NCBI RefSeq assembly: GCF_001624705.1
Contig: NZ_JSEO01000004.1
Coordinates: 186,001 to 250,000, forward strand
Reading direction: 5' to 3'
DNA length: 64,000 nucleotides
DNA from: Marinomonas sp. SBI8L
GTDB lineage: Bacteria > Pseudomonadota > Gammaproteobacteria > Pseudomonadales > Marinomonadaceae
Of the stretch, positions 9,101 through 18,836 are shown in pieces (within the stretch, counting starts at the first letter, position 1; each line of letters starts with the position of its first letter). The position numbers and the translations under genes were made by a program. The notes beneath the pieces were generated by a model. It was not told the DNA's origin. It did not search any database and was given only the letters and a program-made list of their open reading frames with translations.

Positions 9101-9129
9101 AAAAAGCCCAGTATTTACTGGGCTTTTTT
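9101..9129 (+). terminator. Rho-independent terminator after first barrel gene
   Basis: AAAAAGCCCAGTA (9101-9113) pairs with ACTGGGCTTTTT across a short TTT loop, followed by a T run. It lies about 30 bp after the stop of the 8402-9073 gene. Confidence 0.88.
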
Positions 9130-9269
9130 ATGCCTAAGTAAAGCTAACACAGCCCCAACCCTCAAGAGACGCCAAGTATCACCGATAAACTTATATAGGT
9201 TATTAAAAATGAATATGCTGATGCTTTAAATGAAGCCCTAAAGCATCACCCAACATAAGGAAGAAAACA

Positions 9270-9965
9270 ATGAAACACGCACTGATTCTTGGCACACTCC
9301 TTATTGCCGCTAACGCAAATGCAGATGTTTTAGGCTTAACCGCTGAAGTAGGTTCATACTCACCTGACGCGGATTTATGGGCCGCTGATACAAATACAAC
9401 AGGTACCAGTGACATGGATGCGGATAGTGGCATCTATTATGGTATTGCCCTTGAGCACCCTATTCCTGTCATTCCTAATTTACGTATCCAAGGTACAGAA
9501 ATAACCGCTGACGGTACTGCTACAGCCACTTACAATGGCACCTCTTATAGCAATGCAGCAGCCTCTATCGATTTATCACACACAGACTTCACCTTGTACT
9601 ATGAGCTATTAGATGGCCTATTTTGGCTCAACCTAGATTTAGGTATTACCCTAAGACAATATGATGGTTATGTAGAAATTTCGAATGATAGAACAGACTT
9701 ATCAGAAACATTACCCATGCTATACGCCTCTCCATTTATCGATATTCCAGGAACAGGACTATCAATTGGTGGCGAAATAAAATATCTGTCTTACGATGAT
9801 TCAAGCATTACTGATACCAGCATTAAAGTTAAGTGGGAGTCTCCTTTCTTAGTCGGAATCGAGGCGGGTTATCGTCAACATGAAATAGATTTAGTCGATG
9901 TATCAGACCTAGATGTATACAGCGACAACTCGGGTATCTTTATTGGTATTAACATAGATATTTAA
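9270..9965 (+). CDS. Outer-membrane beta-barrel protein, TIGR04219-like, copy 2
   Basis: A 231-residue paralogue of the preceding gene, similar from the signal peptide (LILGTLLIAANANADVLGL) through LEHPIPVIPNLRIQGTE to the C-terminal NSGIFIGINIDI. It differs most in the segment after residue 30 and around residue 85, where a serine/threonine/tyrosine-rich loop is longer; these are likely surface loops. It has its own leader with AAGGAAG before the ATG and its own terminator, so the copies can be expressed separately. Function unknown. Confidence 0.75.
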   Translation: MKHALILGTLLIAANANADVLGLTAEVGSYSPDADLWAADTNTTGTSDMDADSGIYYGIALEHPIPVIPNLRIQGTEITADGTATATYNGTSYSNAAASIDLSHTDFTLYYELLDGLFWLNLDLGITLRQYDGYVEISNDRTDLSETLPMLYASPFIDIPGTGLSIGGEIKYLSYDDSSITDTSIKVKWESPFLVGIEAGYRQHEIDLVDVSDLDVYSDNSGIFIGINIDI

Positions 9966-10016
9966 TTGCACTAGCTTAGTATACGATCTAGCGTTTTAAA
10001 TATTTTCAACAGATAC

Positions 10017-10047
10017 AAAAAAGCCCAGTCAAAAACTGGGCTTTTTT
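10017..10047. terminator. Bidirectional terminator between barrel gene and folE
   Basis: AAAAAAGCCCAGT (10017-10029), loop CAAAA, ACTGGGCTTTTTT (10035-10047). A 13-bp stem with T runs in both directions, between convergent genes. It resembles the terminator of the first barrel gene, consistent with duplication of gene plus terminator. Confidence 0.9.
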
Positions 10048-10068
10048 GTATCTCATACTGCGTACTTA

Positions 10069-10752
10069 TTAGCTATTCAAGAATTCTGCACGTGTCTTAT
10101 CACTTTGCTTAAACAAACCACCTAATGCCGTTGTTTGTGTTGATGAGCTTGCATCCATCACACCACGCGCTTTGACACAATAGTGAGTAGCATCAATGGT
10201 CACAGCCACATTATCCGTCTCTAATAATACCTGCAAAGTCACTAAGATTTGCTGAGTTAACCTTTCTTGTACCTGAGGTCTTTGAGCAAAAAATCTCACA
10301 ATACGATTAATTTTAGACAAACCAATAATTTTCTTTTTCGGCAAATAAGCAACTTTTGCCAACCCATCGATTGTGACAAAGTGGTGCTCACAAGTACTGG
10401 TAAAGCTAATATCTTTCACCTTTACCATTTCATCTACTTTCATTTTATTATCAATGACAGTAATTTTTGGAAAGGCGTGATAATTAAGGCCAGAGAAAAT
10501 CTCTTTTACGTACATTTTAGCAATACGGTGAGGCGTTTCAGCCAGACTATCATCTGTAAGATCAAGACCAAGGGTTGTTACTATATCCACGAATGAAGCT
10601 TGAATACGTTGGTATTTTTCTTCTGTGCTCAAACCGTTATCTATCATAGGCGTTTCTAGCCCATGCTTAATCAAAGCGTCACGAACACGAATAGCCTCAG
10701 AACTTAAAGGTAATTCATTAATAACAGGCTGAGTGGCTAATACTGTTGTCAT
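10069..10752 (-). CDS. folE: GTP cyclohydrolase I
   Basis: Converts GTP to 7,8-dihydroneopterin triphosphate, the first step of tetrahydrofolate synthesis. The 227-residue protein carries the zinc-ligand segment [14 protein letters not shown] (Cys and His about residues 119-122), the [19 protein letters not shown] helix, and a second zinc cysteine in [11 protein letters not shown] near the C-terminus. GGACAC lies before the ATG. It is a monocistronic gene convergent with the barrel genes. Confidence 0.96.
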   Translation of the reverse strand: MTTVLATQPVINELPLSSEAIRVRDALIKHGLETPMIDNGLSTEEKYQRIQASFVDIVTTLGLDLTDDSLAETPHRIAKMYVKEIFSGLNYHAFPKITVIDNKMKVDEMVKVKDISFTSTCEHHFVTIDGLAKVAYLPKKKIIGLSKINRIVRFFAQRPQVQERLTQQILVTLQVLLETDNVAVTIDATHYCVKARGVMDASSSTQTTALGGLFKQSDKTRAEFLNS

Positions 10753-10999
10753 ACTTGTGTCCTAATGTGCTGTCGCATCAAGGGTGTCATAAATTTCCGC
10801 TATTCTACACCAATTTTTATGCAAGTTAATACCATCAAAACGACAGGAAGAGAACAAGCCGAATAACTGAAACAAACACAAATTATTCGCCTCAAATTAA
10901 GCTAACCAATAAATACAACAAACTAAGTACTTTAATCACCTCATTAGATTAGAGCCAATAAACAGTAAGCCCGTCTAAGACATTAATCAAAAAGGTAAA

Positions 11000-11977
11000 T
11001 CATAGCCAGTTTGTTAGCATAACCCCTATTCCTATACTGCGAACATGATCGTCATATTCTGCTAACGATTGTCCGTAACCATCGAAGTACTGGATATAAC
11101 CTCGTGTTTTACCCCACATAGGAAATGTAAAACCAAGTTGAATAGCACCTTTATTTTCCGATCTTAAGTTATTTCTTAACATAAGATCTATACTATAGTC
11201 GTCCAACACATATACTGCATTTAACTCACCATATCCTAAGTACTTTTCTATATTAGGATTATCGTCATCTTCACTTCCCTCTGGTATTCGGTACCAGGGC
11301 TTCAAAGAAATAACAGCATTCTCACTTTCAAAGAAAAACTCCGCAAAAATACGGTTCCAAGAACGCGATAAAGGCTCGGTCCTACCATTGGATTGATGGT
11401 TAAAGCCGACAGAAATATATTTTGCTTTTAAACTTGAAGTAATCTGCCTTTCAAAATCAAATAGCACAAAGCTCTCTGGCTCATAATTTGTTTCTCTAAA
11501 TGGAGAGGATATCTTTGTGTTATAGGATTGCCATAAAGCTTGCTGAGTATAGGCTCCCCATAAACTTGCCTTAGTGCCGAATAAATTATGAGCTAAGGGA
11601 AATTTAACACTCAGCTGAAACTTAAATTCAATATCCTCAAGTTCTCCACTAAAGGCAGAAGCATCACTGGCATCTGTATCATCTTGAAATTTAACAGGTA
11701 AGAAGTAATTTGGTTTATGAGGGGTAATAACAAAAGGGTTTTGTAAGGAAGCAGATTCTTTTTCCACCCTTTGCTCAATAAGACCATCTGCCTCATCTGC
11801 CCTTTGAGAAATAGAAGCAGGCTGCTCAGGCTCAATCAAGATTGGTGTTTCTTCAATAACTGATTCCTCTTCAACATCAAGGTCTGGTGAGTCAGCAAAC
11901 ACAGTAAAGCAAGACAAGCCTAAAAGACATATAAAAAGTTTCAACACAATATAGAATCCAGCATGACTAAAAAGCAC
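11000..11977 (-). CDS. pldA: Outer-membrane phospholipase A1
   Basis: Calcium-dependent outer-membrane phospholipase that hydrolyses misplaced phospholipids. It has 325 residues: a signal peptide to about residue 28, an acidic low-complexity linker (EEESVIEETPILIEPEQP) of about 60 residues, then the 12-strand barrel. The active-site block NHQSNGRTEPLSRSWNR holds the catalytic His and Ser and the Asn of RSWNR. The KPWYRIPE, NIEKYLGYGE and C-terminal IGIGVMLTNWL blocks also match E. coli PldA. The N-terminal linker makes it longer than E. coli's 289 residues. Confidence 0.9.
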   Translation of the reverse strand: MLFSHAGFYIVLKLFICLLGLSCFTVFADSPDLDVEEESVIEETPILIEPEQPASISQRADEADGLIEQRVEKESASLQNPFVITPHKPNYFLPVKFQDDTDASDASAFSGELEDIEFKFQLSVKFPLAHNLFGTKASLWGAYTQQALWQSYNTKISSPFRETNYEPESFVLFDFERQITSSLKAKYISVGFNHQSNGRTEPLSRSWNRIFAEFFFESENAVISLKPWYRIPEGSEDDDNPNIEKYLGYGELNAVYVLDDYSIDLMLRNNLRSENKGAIQLGFTFPMWGKTRGYIQYFDGYGQSLAEYDDHVRSIGIGVMLTNWL

Positions 11978-12025
11978 TCACGCATAAATGCGAGTGCCTA
12001 CAAAATTTAATTAGGGAAGTTAAAG

Positions 12026-12961
12026 CTAATAACCCTTACCCATATCAACACCATCAGGAATAATACCTTGCTGGCGATATTTATCGATATTCTTTGCTAC
12101 GATTTTACTCGCAGAAACAGGGTTAGTTTGAGCAGAAATATGAGGCAAAACAGTAACTTTCTCATGCTGCCAATACTTACTATCACAGGTTAGTGGCTCT
12201 TGCTCAAATACATCTAAAACAGCATGATCAAGCTTCCCAGCATCAAGCGCTGCAAACAAGTCGGTCGAATTAACAATACCACCTCTGGCAAAGTTGATAA
12301 GCTGAGCACCATCCGGTAAATGAGCGATAAACTCGCGATTTATCAAACCACTAGTCATATCAGTTAAAGGCAACAAGCAGATTAAAATGTGAGTATTGGT
12401 CAACATGGTTTGCAAACCTTCTTCACCATGATAACAATCCACCCCTTCCAAGGTTTTTGGCGAGTAACTCCAGCCTGATACCTTAAAGCCTTGGGCACTT
12501 AAAACCTTTGCAGCCTCTTGGCCTAAAGCTCCTAGGCCTAGGATAGAAATATGACGATCTTTTGGCTCTGTGTACTCTATCTGATGCCATATTTTTTGGG
12601 ACTGCTGCTTGGCATATTTAGGCATATCGCGATGAAGATACAAGGTCCAAGCCAATGCCGCCTCAGCCATTGTCTGGCTCAGCATAGGGTCAATCAAGCG
12701 AACCAAGGTTAACTTCATTTTCTCTACTGCTTTCACTAAGGATTCAACACCAGCCCACAGACTATGGACCCAAACTAGATTTGGCAGGCTTTCTAGATGT
12801 TCAAGAAGTGGATTAGCAATAATAGCAATGTCACAAGCCAGCCTTTGCTCACTATTCATCTGGCTAAATTTCACGATTTCTTCTGCAGGCATTTGTTCTT
12901 TAAATAATGCCAACCAAGCTTGATTTTCAGCATCACTGAGTTGAGTAACCAGTGCAATCAT
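12026..12961 (-). CDS. D-2-hydroxyacid dehydrogenase, glyoxylate/hydroxypyruvate reductase A type
   Basis: A NAD(P)-dependent oxidoreductase of the D-isomer 2-hydroxyacid dehydrogenase family, most like GhrA, which reduces glyoxylate and hydroxypyruvate. In 311 residues it has the Rossmann motif LGLGALGQEAAKVLSAQGF near residue 140, the substrate/cofactor Arg in NFARGGIVNSTDL, the VLDVFEQEPL signature with catalytic Glu, and the catalytic His in LPHISAQT. It is followed on the same strand by no close gene and lies 26 bp downstream of the GGDEF-EAL gene. Substrate is inferred. Confidence 0.85.
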   Translation of the reverse strand: MIALVTQLSDAENQAWLALFKEQMPAEEIVKFSQMNSEQRLACDIAIIANPLLEHLESLPNLVWVHSLWAGVESLVKAVEKMKLTLVRLIDPMLSQTMAEAALAWTLYLHRDMPKYAKQQSQKIWHQIEYTEPKDRHISILGLGALGQEAAKVLSAQGFKVSGWSYSPKTLEGVDCYHGEEGLQTMLTNTHILICLLPLTDMTSGLINREFIAHLPDGAQLINFARGGIVNSTDLFAALDAGKLDHAVLDVFEQEPLTCDSKYWQHEKVTVLPHISAQTNPVSASKIVAKNIDKYRQQGIIPDGVDMGKGY

Positions 12962-12987
12962 ACAAGTAGAATCTCGTTAAAGTCAGA

Positions 12988-15408
12988 TTAGGTAATAGAG
13001 TCATTCTGAAATGACACAGCCAGTAGATGATTAAACGTAAACTGAGTTGCAGAAACTGGGCGGCCAAATAAATAACCTTGATAATTTAAACAGCCCATAT
13101 CTTCAAGCCTTAGCAAGTGCTCTTGAGTTTCAACCCCTTCAGCTAATACCTCAATATCAAGTGCTCCTGACATAGCAATTACAGCACCTACGATAGCTGC
13201 ATCACCACTATCAACTAACAAATCACGTACAAAAGACTGATCAATTTTAAGCCTTTCTATTGGCAGTGTTTTCAAATATTGCAAAGACGAATAGCCAGTT
13301 CCAAAGTCATCAATTGATAACTTCATCCCTAAAGATCTAATATGCTCCATCTTTAAACGACTGGCTTGTAAATCAGTTAGCAGCATATTTTCCGTGATTT
13401 CTATATCAATCAAACTAGCTGGAATATTGTACTTTAATAACAATTTTTCCAAAATAATTAGGAACTCAGGATGCTGGAACTGAATTGGGCTTACGTTAAT
13501 AGATAAGGTCCATTCAGGCTTCCACAAATCCCGTTTCAGCCATTGTGACAGCTGATAGAAAGCATTCTCCATTACCCACTCACCTAGCTCGATAATCAAA
13601 CCAATTTCTTCTGCAAGCGGAATAAACTGAGCAGGAGGGATAAATCCATTATCACCATCATGCCAACGTATTAAAGCTTCAGCACCTAACAGCTCACCTT
13701 TAACATTATTTTGAGGTTGATAATAAAGCTCGAACTCATTATGAGTCATGGCTCTATGTAAGGCTTTTTCCAGTTTGAGCCTATCATCGGTTAGCACCTG
13801 CATTTCTGCTTTGTAGAAACGATAGGTATTACGACCTGCATCTTTCGCCTTATACAAGGCTGTATCAGCTTGTTTTAACAAAACACCAACATTATCTTCA
13901 AAGCCATCAAATAATGTAATACCGACACTGACAGAAATATGCATTTCGTGAGCGCCAACAAACTTAGCTCTGTTAAAAGTCTGTATTATCTGCTGCGCAA
14001 AAATAGACACCTTCTCAGTGATAAGCTCAAGGTCTCCCTCTAGGAATGGGAAAAGAAATACAAATTCATCTCCCCCAAGTCGAGCTACACAAATATCACC
14101 CTCAGCCAAAACCTTAAAGTCATTCGCTACAACTTGTAATAACTGATCACCAACATCATGACCTAAAGAGTCATTAATGTTTTTAAACCTATCTAGGTCT
14201 AAAAACAAAACGGCCCCTTTTACTTTTCGTTCACGACTAATCGACATGGAAGACTCTAGTGTTTCCATGATCCAATGGCGATTAGGTAAATGGGTGAGAG
14301 AATCGAAATAAGCCAGATGATTAATCTTATCTTCCGCTTCTTTACGAGCCGAAATATCACGTGCAAGAATTAAAACTTCAATTGAATCTTGTAATACATA
14401 TTTGATTAAACGAATTTCAGTCGGTGTAATCGCCCCAGATGAATGTTTATATTGGGTTTCAATGGTTAATGGTGTATCGAGAGGCTGTTTAACTAAATCT
14501 TGATAGAATTTTGTCCAGCTATCTTCAGCATGTAGACTACGTAAATGAGAGTGAGTCAACTGATACTCATCAACACCGACCATTTTAACCGCCGCTTTAT
14601 TCACCAAAGAGATTTGGCCTTCTATATCAGAGAGGAAAATGGCATCGCCTGCTTGAGAGATAATAGCTTTTGAATGAGCATCACTTCTTTCCAGTGCTTT
14701 CAAGGTGCTTTCTAACTTCCACCAAATCTCACTAAAAGCATCACTTAAAGCGCCAAGTTCATTATTCACGAACTCAGTGTCATCAAGTTTCGGCAAAGGC
14801 TGAGATAAGTCTTCACTATGCGCAAGTAGTATCGTAGTCAGTTTTTTAAGCGGTCTTGTCACAATGACAAAGAAAACGAGGGAAATTAATGATGCTAAAA
14901 AGATATCTTTTAGTAAGCTCAAAAACAGCCCATCTAGGCTTTCATTGATAAAGTTTTGAACAACTAATTCCTGATCAACCCATATACTTAACTTACCAAC
15001 AAATAAGGCACTGCCCTCATAAGTTAACGGAATACTATAATGAGCCACATCCGGTAATAAGAAATCTGCAAGAATTTTATAGAAACGACTTTTAAAGTCA
15101 TCCCGCCGGGCCACCCCCAAAAGTGAACCATCCTCACTTGCGAGTTCTGCACGATAGACTAAGGTTTTTTTAGTAAGACCATTAACCAGTTGATTGGCAA
15201 AGACGGTATCGAAGCGAAAAGCAGCCTGCTCCGCTGGCTTTTCAATTAATTCCAGTAGCTGAGTAAACTCTTTGTCTACTTCACTTCTAACTTCAATGAT
15301 GTCCGTATAAAACTTAATTAAGCTGGCAACAAGACTCAAGCCTACAGCAAACAACAGCGTATATAGGGCTTGCTTAAGAAAAAGTGGTTTAGTTAATGCT
15401 GATCTCAC
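12988..15408 (-). CDS. Membrane HAMP-PAS-GGDEF-EAL c-di-GMP regulatory protein
   Basis: An 806-residue c-di-GMP enzyme. A transmembrane helix (about 12-34), a periplasmic sensor of about 120 residues, a second helix (about 158-182), HAMP (to about 235) and a PAS domain (about 245-355, followed by a PAC-like ISARKEAED) precede the GGDEF domain with an intact RLGGDEF. No RxxD inhibitory site is visible before it. The EAL domain begins with AEALIRW and retains INVSPIQF, DIEITENM, IDDFGTGYSSL and VLAEGVET, so phosphodiesterase activity is plausible. Both activities look intact; the net direction cannot be told from sequence. Confidence 0.9.
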   Translation of the reverse strand: MRSALTKPLFLKQALYTLLFAVGLSLVASLIKFYTDIIEVRSEVDKEFTQLLELIEKPAEQAAFRFDTVFANQLVNGLTKKTLVYRAELASEDGSLLGVARRDDFKSRFYKILADFLLPDVAHYSIPLTYEGSALFVGKLSIWVDQELVVQNFINESLDGLFLSLLKDIFLASLISLVFFVIVTRPLKKLTTILLAHSEDLSQPLPKLDDTEFVNNELGALSDAFSEIWWKLESTLKALERSDAHSKAIISQAGDAIFLSDIEGQISLVNKAAVKMVGVDEYQLTHSHLRSLHAEDSWTKFYQDLVKQPLDTPLTIETQYKHSSGAITPTEIRLIKYVLQDSIEVLILARDISARKEAEDKINHLAYFDSLTHLPNRHWIMETLESSMSISRERKVKGAVLFLDLDRFKNINDSLGHDVGDQLLQVVANDFKVLAEGDICVARLGGDEFVFLFPFLEGDLELITEKVSIFAQQIIQTFNRAKFVGAHEMHISVSVGITLFDGFEDNVGVLLKQADTALYKAKDAGRNTYRFYKAEMQVLTDDRLKLEKALHRAMTHNEFELYYQPQNNVKGELLGAEALIRWHDGDNGFIPPAQFIPLAEEIGLIIELGEWVMENAFYQLSQWLKRDLWKPEWTLSINVSPIQFQHPEFLIILEKLLLKYNIPASLIDIEITENMLLTDLQASRLKMEHIRSLGMKLSIDDFGTGYSSLQYLKTLPIERLKIDQSFVRDLLVDSGDAAIVGAVIAMSGALDIEVLAEGVETQEHLLRLEDMGCLNYQGYLFGRPVSATQFTFNHLLAVSFQNDSIT

Positions 15409-15650
15409 TCAAAACGCCTTTTCATCATGATATACAAACTAATATTATAGTCAGTTCCAGCTTAGACACATGAAATGCTCAATATGAAAATGCAAAAAAT
15501 CATGGTTCACTAAATTTGCTTCATATTCACCATAATTTTAAACAAAATCAATATAATTTTTTAAGGATATTGGTAAGTGAAGGTCCTAATAGAAGCTATT
15601 GATAATTATAGTTTAATTCCCCCTATACTCCAGAAGAAACCTAGCCAAGC

Positions 15651-16916
15651 TCACTTGGTTAAACCAACAACCCTATTTCGGCCTGATTTTTTTGCCTGAT
15701 ATAGCTCTTTATCTGCTCGGTCAATTAATTGATCCACATTCGTATCTGTTGGGAGTAAACACGAAATACCAGCGCTAATAGTAATACTAAATTGGCCTAA
15801 CTTAGTTTCTAAAGCCTCACTTGCACAGATTAATCGAATTTCTTCAGCCAGTTGCATAGCCGCCTGCACTTTTGACCCAGGCATCATGATTAAGAACTCT
15901 TCACCACCATATCGACCAAAGTAATTTGGCTCCTTAATCACACTCTGACAACGTGTTGAAAAAGCTTTTAGCACTTCATCACCGGCACTGTGACCAAAAT
16001 TATCATTTATTTGTTTAAACCTATCTAGGTCAATAAGAACACAAGCAATAGTGGATGTTAAATTTCTTTCAGTAGCGAAAAATTCTGCCGCCTTATCCAT
16101 CAGAAAACGACGATTAAATAAGCCAGTTAACGAGTCTGTCATCGCCATCATGGTCAACTTTTGTTCCATTCTGACTTGTTCACTCACATCAACCAAAGTG
16201 GTCTGTATGGCATCCTCATCATTCCAAGTGACTTTTCGTTCGACTAACTCAACCCACAAAACTGAGCCGTCCTTTCGACGGTTCTTAAATCTCAATTTCG
16301 GGTCAGGTGTTTGATTGGCTAAAATTTGAGATGCACGAATTAAAGGTGTTTCAACATTATTATCAGAAAAGAAAGAGCTAATATCATCTAGCGCCATGAT
16401 TTCTTGAGGCGAATCATAACCATGCATATTGGCATAAGCTTGATTAACCATAAGAGGCTTAAAGTCTCTGTGTATTACCATACCTTGAATAGAGCCTTCG
16501 ATAAGGTCTCTAAATTTCTGTTCGCTTTCTCGTATTTTAGTTTCAGCTTGGGTTAAGGCTGAAATATCAATAAAGGTTATTTGTAAAGCAGGCTCTCCTT
16601 GCCAATCCACTATGTGCTCAATCGCAAGGATAAAAAATTCAATATTATTTTGATCTAGATGCCTAAAAGATCGAACCTGAGGCTTTACCTCTCCATTCAT
16701 TAGGGCTCTATAATTTTCTAAACTTACCTCTCTTTGTCCTTCATTTACCAAAGGAAAAATACTTGGCAGCTTAAGAATATCTTGGCCCTCATTAAAGCCA
16801 AAGAACTTAGCATAGTTATCATCAGCGTAGAGAGGAACAAAATCTCGATGAATAACCATGCCATAATTTGGATCGATTAAATCCCTTCTTTGTTTATTCA
16901 TATAAAACACAGCCAA
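15651..16916 (-). CDS. Soluble PAS-PAS-GGDEF diguanylate cyclase
   Basis: A 421-residue protein without membrane segments. Two PAS domains (about 15-130 and 135-255) both begin with a near-identical MVIHRDF(V/K)PL motif, pointing to internal duplication. A GGDEF domain with the active motif RYGGEEF follows; the usual RxxD I-site position has no such motif. It probably makes c-di-GMP in response to a cytoplasmic signal. It is divergent from the next GGDEF gene across a 270-bp gap and separated from the GGDEF-EAL gene by 242 bp, so not obviously in an operon. Confidence 0.9.
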   Translation of the reverse strand: MAVFYMNKQRRDLIDPNYGMVIHRDFVPLYADDNYAKFFGFNEGQDILKLPSIFPLVNEGQREVSLENYRALMNGEVKPQVRSFRHLDQNNIEFFILAIEHIVDWQGEPALQITFIDISALTQAETKIRESEQKFRDLIEGSIQGMVIHRDFKPLMVNQAYANMHGYDSPQEIMALDDISSFFSDNNVETPLIRASQILANQTPDPKLRFKNRRKDGSVLWVELVERKVTWNDEDAIQTTLVDVSEQVRMEQKLTMMAMTDSLTGLFNRRFLMDKAAEFFATERNLTSTIACVLIDLDRFKQINDNFGHSAGDEVLKAFSTRCQSVIKEPNYFGRYGGEEFLIMMPGSKVQAAMQLAEEIRLICASEALETKLGQFSITISAGISCLLPTDTNVDQLIDRADKELYQAKKSGRNRVVGLTK

Positions 16917-17186
16917 AAATTAGTACTTTAGAAGAACTTGAATAAATATATTTGGTCTCTTATGTAAGCTATCATTGTAATCTAGATAAATTAAAATGCT
17001 TAAAACAACTATACTCTCAAATCAGGGCTGGCGGAAAGAGGCCTAGTCAAATAGTTAATTTTTAAATCTGGCAGCAAGTAAATTTTTCTTTTACTTAATT
17101 GAAAATGGACTTCACTATACATAAGACACAGTTAGAGCATCAATTGTGTCAATTTTAAAACCAACATAAGTAAGCCTATTTCCAAT

Positions 17187-18791
17187 ATGATATCGTTAAG
17201 ACTACTTATTTTTTGTGTAATGACTTCAATTACCTTAATTCCGATTTTTGGTTTATCCCTGTGGACAAACAAGATCATTAAGGAACAAATATATGAAGCA
17301 GTAAATGAAAAGCACCTATTAATAGCGAACAATATAACATTTGCCTTGAATCGCTATACAAAAGATTTAAGTAGCGCACTCAAAACATCCGTTATTTCTC
17401 GTAATACTAATGATAATAAAGAAATAACAAACGCATTATTACAGCAGCTTAATATCCATACCTTGGGCAAATACAATCATAAAGGCCGCCGAATAATGAC
17501 TTACTTTGGCGAAGCCATTTATACGCCAAACTCTCTATTTAGTCTTAGAATAGACAGCCAATCAATTACTAAAAACAAAGTCTATTTCTCCGATTTAAAA
17601 CATGGTTTCCTACCTGAACCAAGTCTTTTTTTATACCTAAAAGATGATAATAACCAACTTTGGTTAGCCGCACTAAATCGAAAGTATATTAAAGAAATTC
17701 AATCACTTATTAGCTTTGGTGAAAAAGGGCACGCGGCCATAGTTGATAAAAAAGGGCGTATACTTGCTCATCCAAATAGTGACTGGGAAAGCTCTGGAAA
17801 AAACCTTTCTAAGGTATCCATTGTTAAAAAAATGATGGCAGGCGAAACAGGAGTAAGTCAGTTTTTTTCCCCTGCTCTGATGCAAGACATGATCGCAGGC
17901 TTTAATGTTATTGATCAAACTGGTTGGGGTGTCATGGTGCCACAGCCACTTAGCGAATTGGACGTGAGTATTAAAAGGGTTAAGCAATTAACCTTAATCA
18001 TTGCATTAATCTCATTTTCAACAGCGGCACTACTGAGTTGGTGGATATCAGGCATTATTACAGCACCGATAAAAACCTTAGCCAAAAGAACAAATCGTAT
18101 CGCTGGCAGCTTTGACAGTAAGTCAAAAACTAAAAAGAGCAGAATGCCACCCACAAAAGAGTTTTCTGCTCTCATGTTAAGTTTCAATCACATGGCTCAG
18201 CAGATTGAAAAGGATAAATTAGAGCTATCACAAAAAGTTAATGAAAGGACGATTGAATTAAAAGAAGCGGAAGAAAAGAGCCGCAATCTAGCCAATCTAG
18301 ATTTTATTACTGGGCTTGCAAACCGCATGTCAGCCATTAACACTTTGGAAAAGCTAACTGACAAACAAGAAGATTTTGCCTTACTATTTATCGATTTAGA
18401 TAACTTTAAACCTATTAATGACAAGTATGGTCATATTACAGGAGATAGGTTACTTCAGGCTGTTGCTAGGCGAATTCGCTCTGAAAATACGCGAAAGAAC
18501 AATTTAGCTGCGCGTTATGGTGGGGATGAATTCTTAATTATTATTCACCGTCCTGGAGACCTAGATAATCTGATGTCTGAGGTTAATCAAATCTTAGATT
18601 TACTGACGACACCTTACATTATAGATGGATTAGAACTGCATATTGGTGCTTGTATTGGTATCACGAGAAACATCCCAACGAAGAAGACGACAGCAGATCA
18701 GCTGATTCACCAGGCAGATCAGGCAATGTACCACGCGAAAGAAAGAGGAAAAAATAAAGCCATCCTTTATTCTTCTACTCTTAAAAGCTAA
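17187..18791 (+). CDS. Membrane Cache-HAMP-GGDEF diguanylate cyclase
   Basis: A 534-residue protein. A first transmembrane helix (about 5-25) is followed by a periplasmic Cache-like sensor to about residue 270, including the VDKKGRILAHPNSDW segment typical of dCache domains. A second helix (about 272-292), HAMP, a short coiled coil (about 325-365) and a GGDEF domain with intact RYGGDEFLII complete it. No RxxD I-site is obvious. The extracytoplasmic ligand is unknown. It is the third GGDEF gene within 6 kb; a terminator shared with cbiX follows. Confidence 0.9.
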   Translation: MISLRLLIFCVMTSITLIPIFGLSLWTNKIIKEQIYEAVNEKHLLIANNITFALNRYTKDLSSALKTSVISRNTNDNKEITNALLQQLNIHTLGKYNHKGRRIMTYFGEAIYTPNSLFSLRIDSQSITKNKVYFSDLKHGFLPEPSLFLYLKDDNNQLWLAALNRKYIKEIQSLISFGEKGHAAIVDKKGRILAHPNSDWESSGKNLSKVSIVKKMMAGETGVSQFFSPALMQDMIAGFNVIDQTGWGVMVPQPLSELDVSIKRVKQLTLIIALISFSTAALLSWWISGIITAPIKTLAKRTNRIAGSFDSKSKTKKSRMPPTKEFSALMLSFNHMAQQIEKDKLELSQKVNERTIELKEAEEKSRNLANLDFITGLANRMSAINTLEKLTDKQEDFALLFIDLDNFKPINDKYGHITGDRLLQAVARRIRSENTRKNNLAARYGGDEFLIIIHRPGDLDNLMSEVNQILDLLTTPYIIDGLELHIGACIGITRNIPTKKTTADQLIHQADQAMYHAKERGKNKAILYSSTLKS

Positions 18792-18823
18792 AAAAGCGCA
18801 ACAGGCTACACTATTGCGCTTTT
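18792..18823. terminator. Bidirectional terminator between GGDEF gene and cbiX
   Basis: AAAAGCGCAA (18792-18801) pairs with TTGCGCTTTT (18814-18823) around a 12-nt loop, between convergent genes. Confidence 0.8.
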
Positions 18824-18836
18824 GAAGAACACAGCC

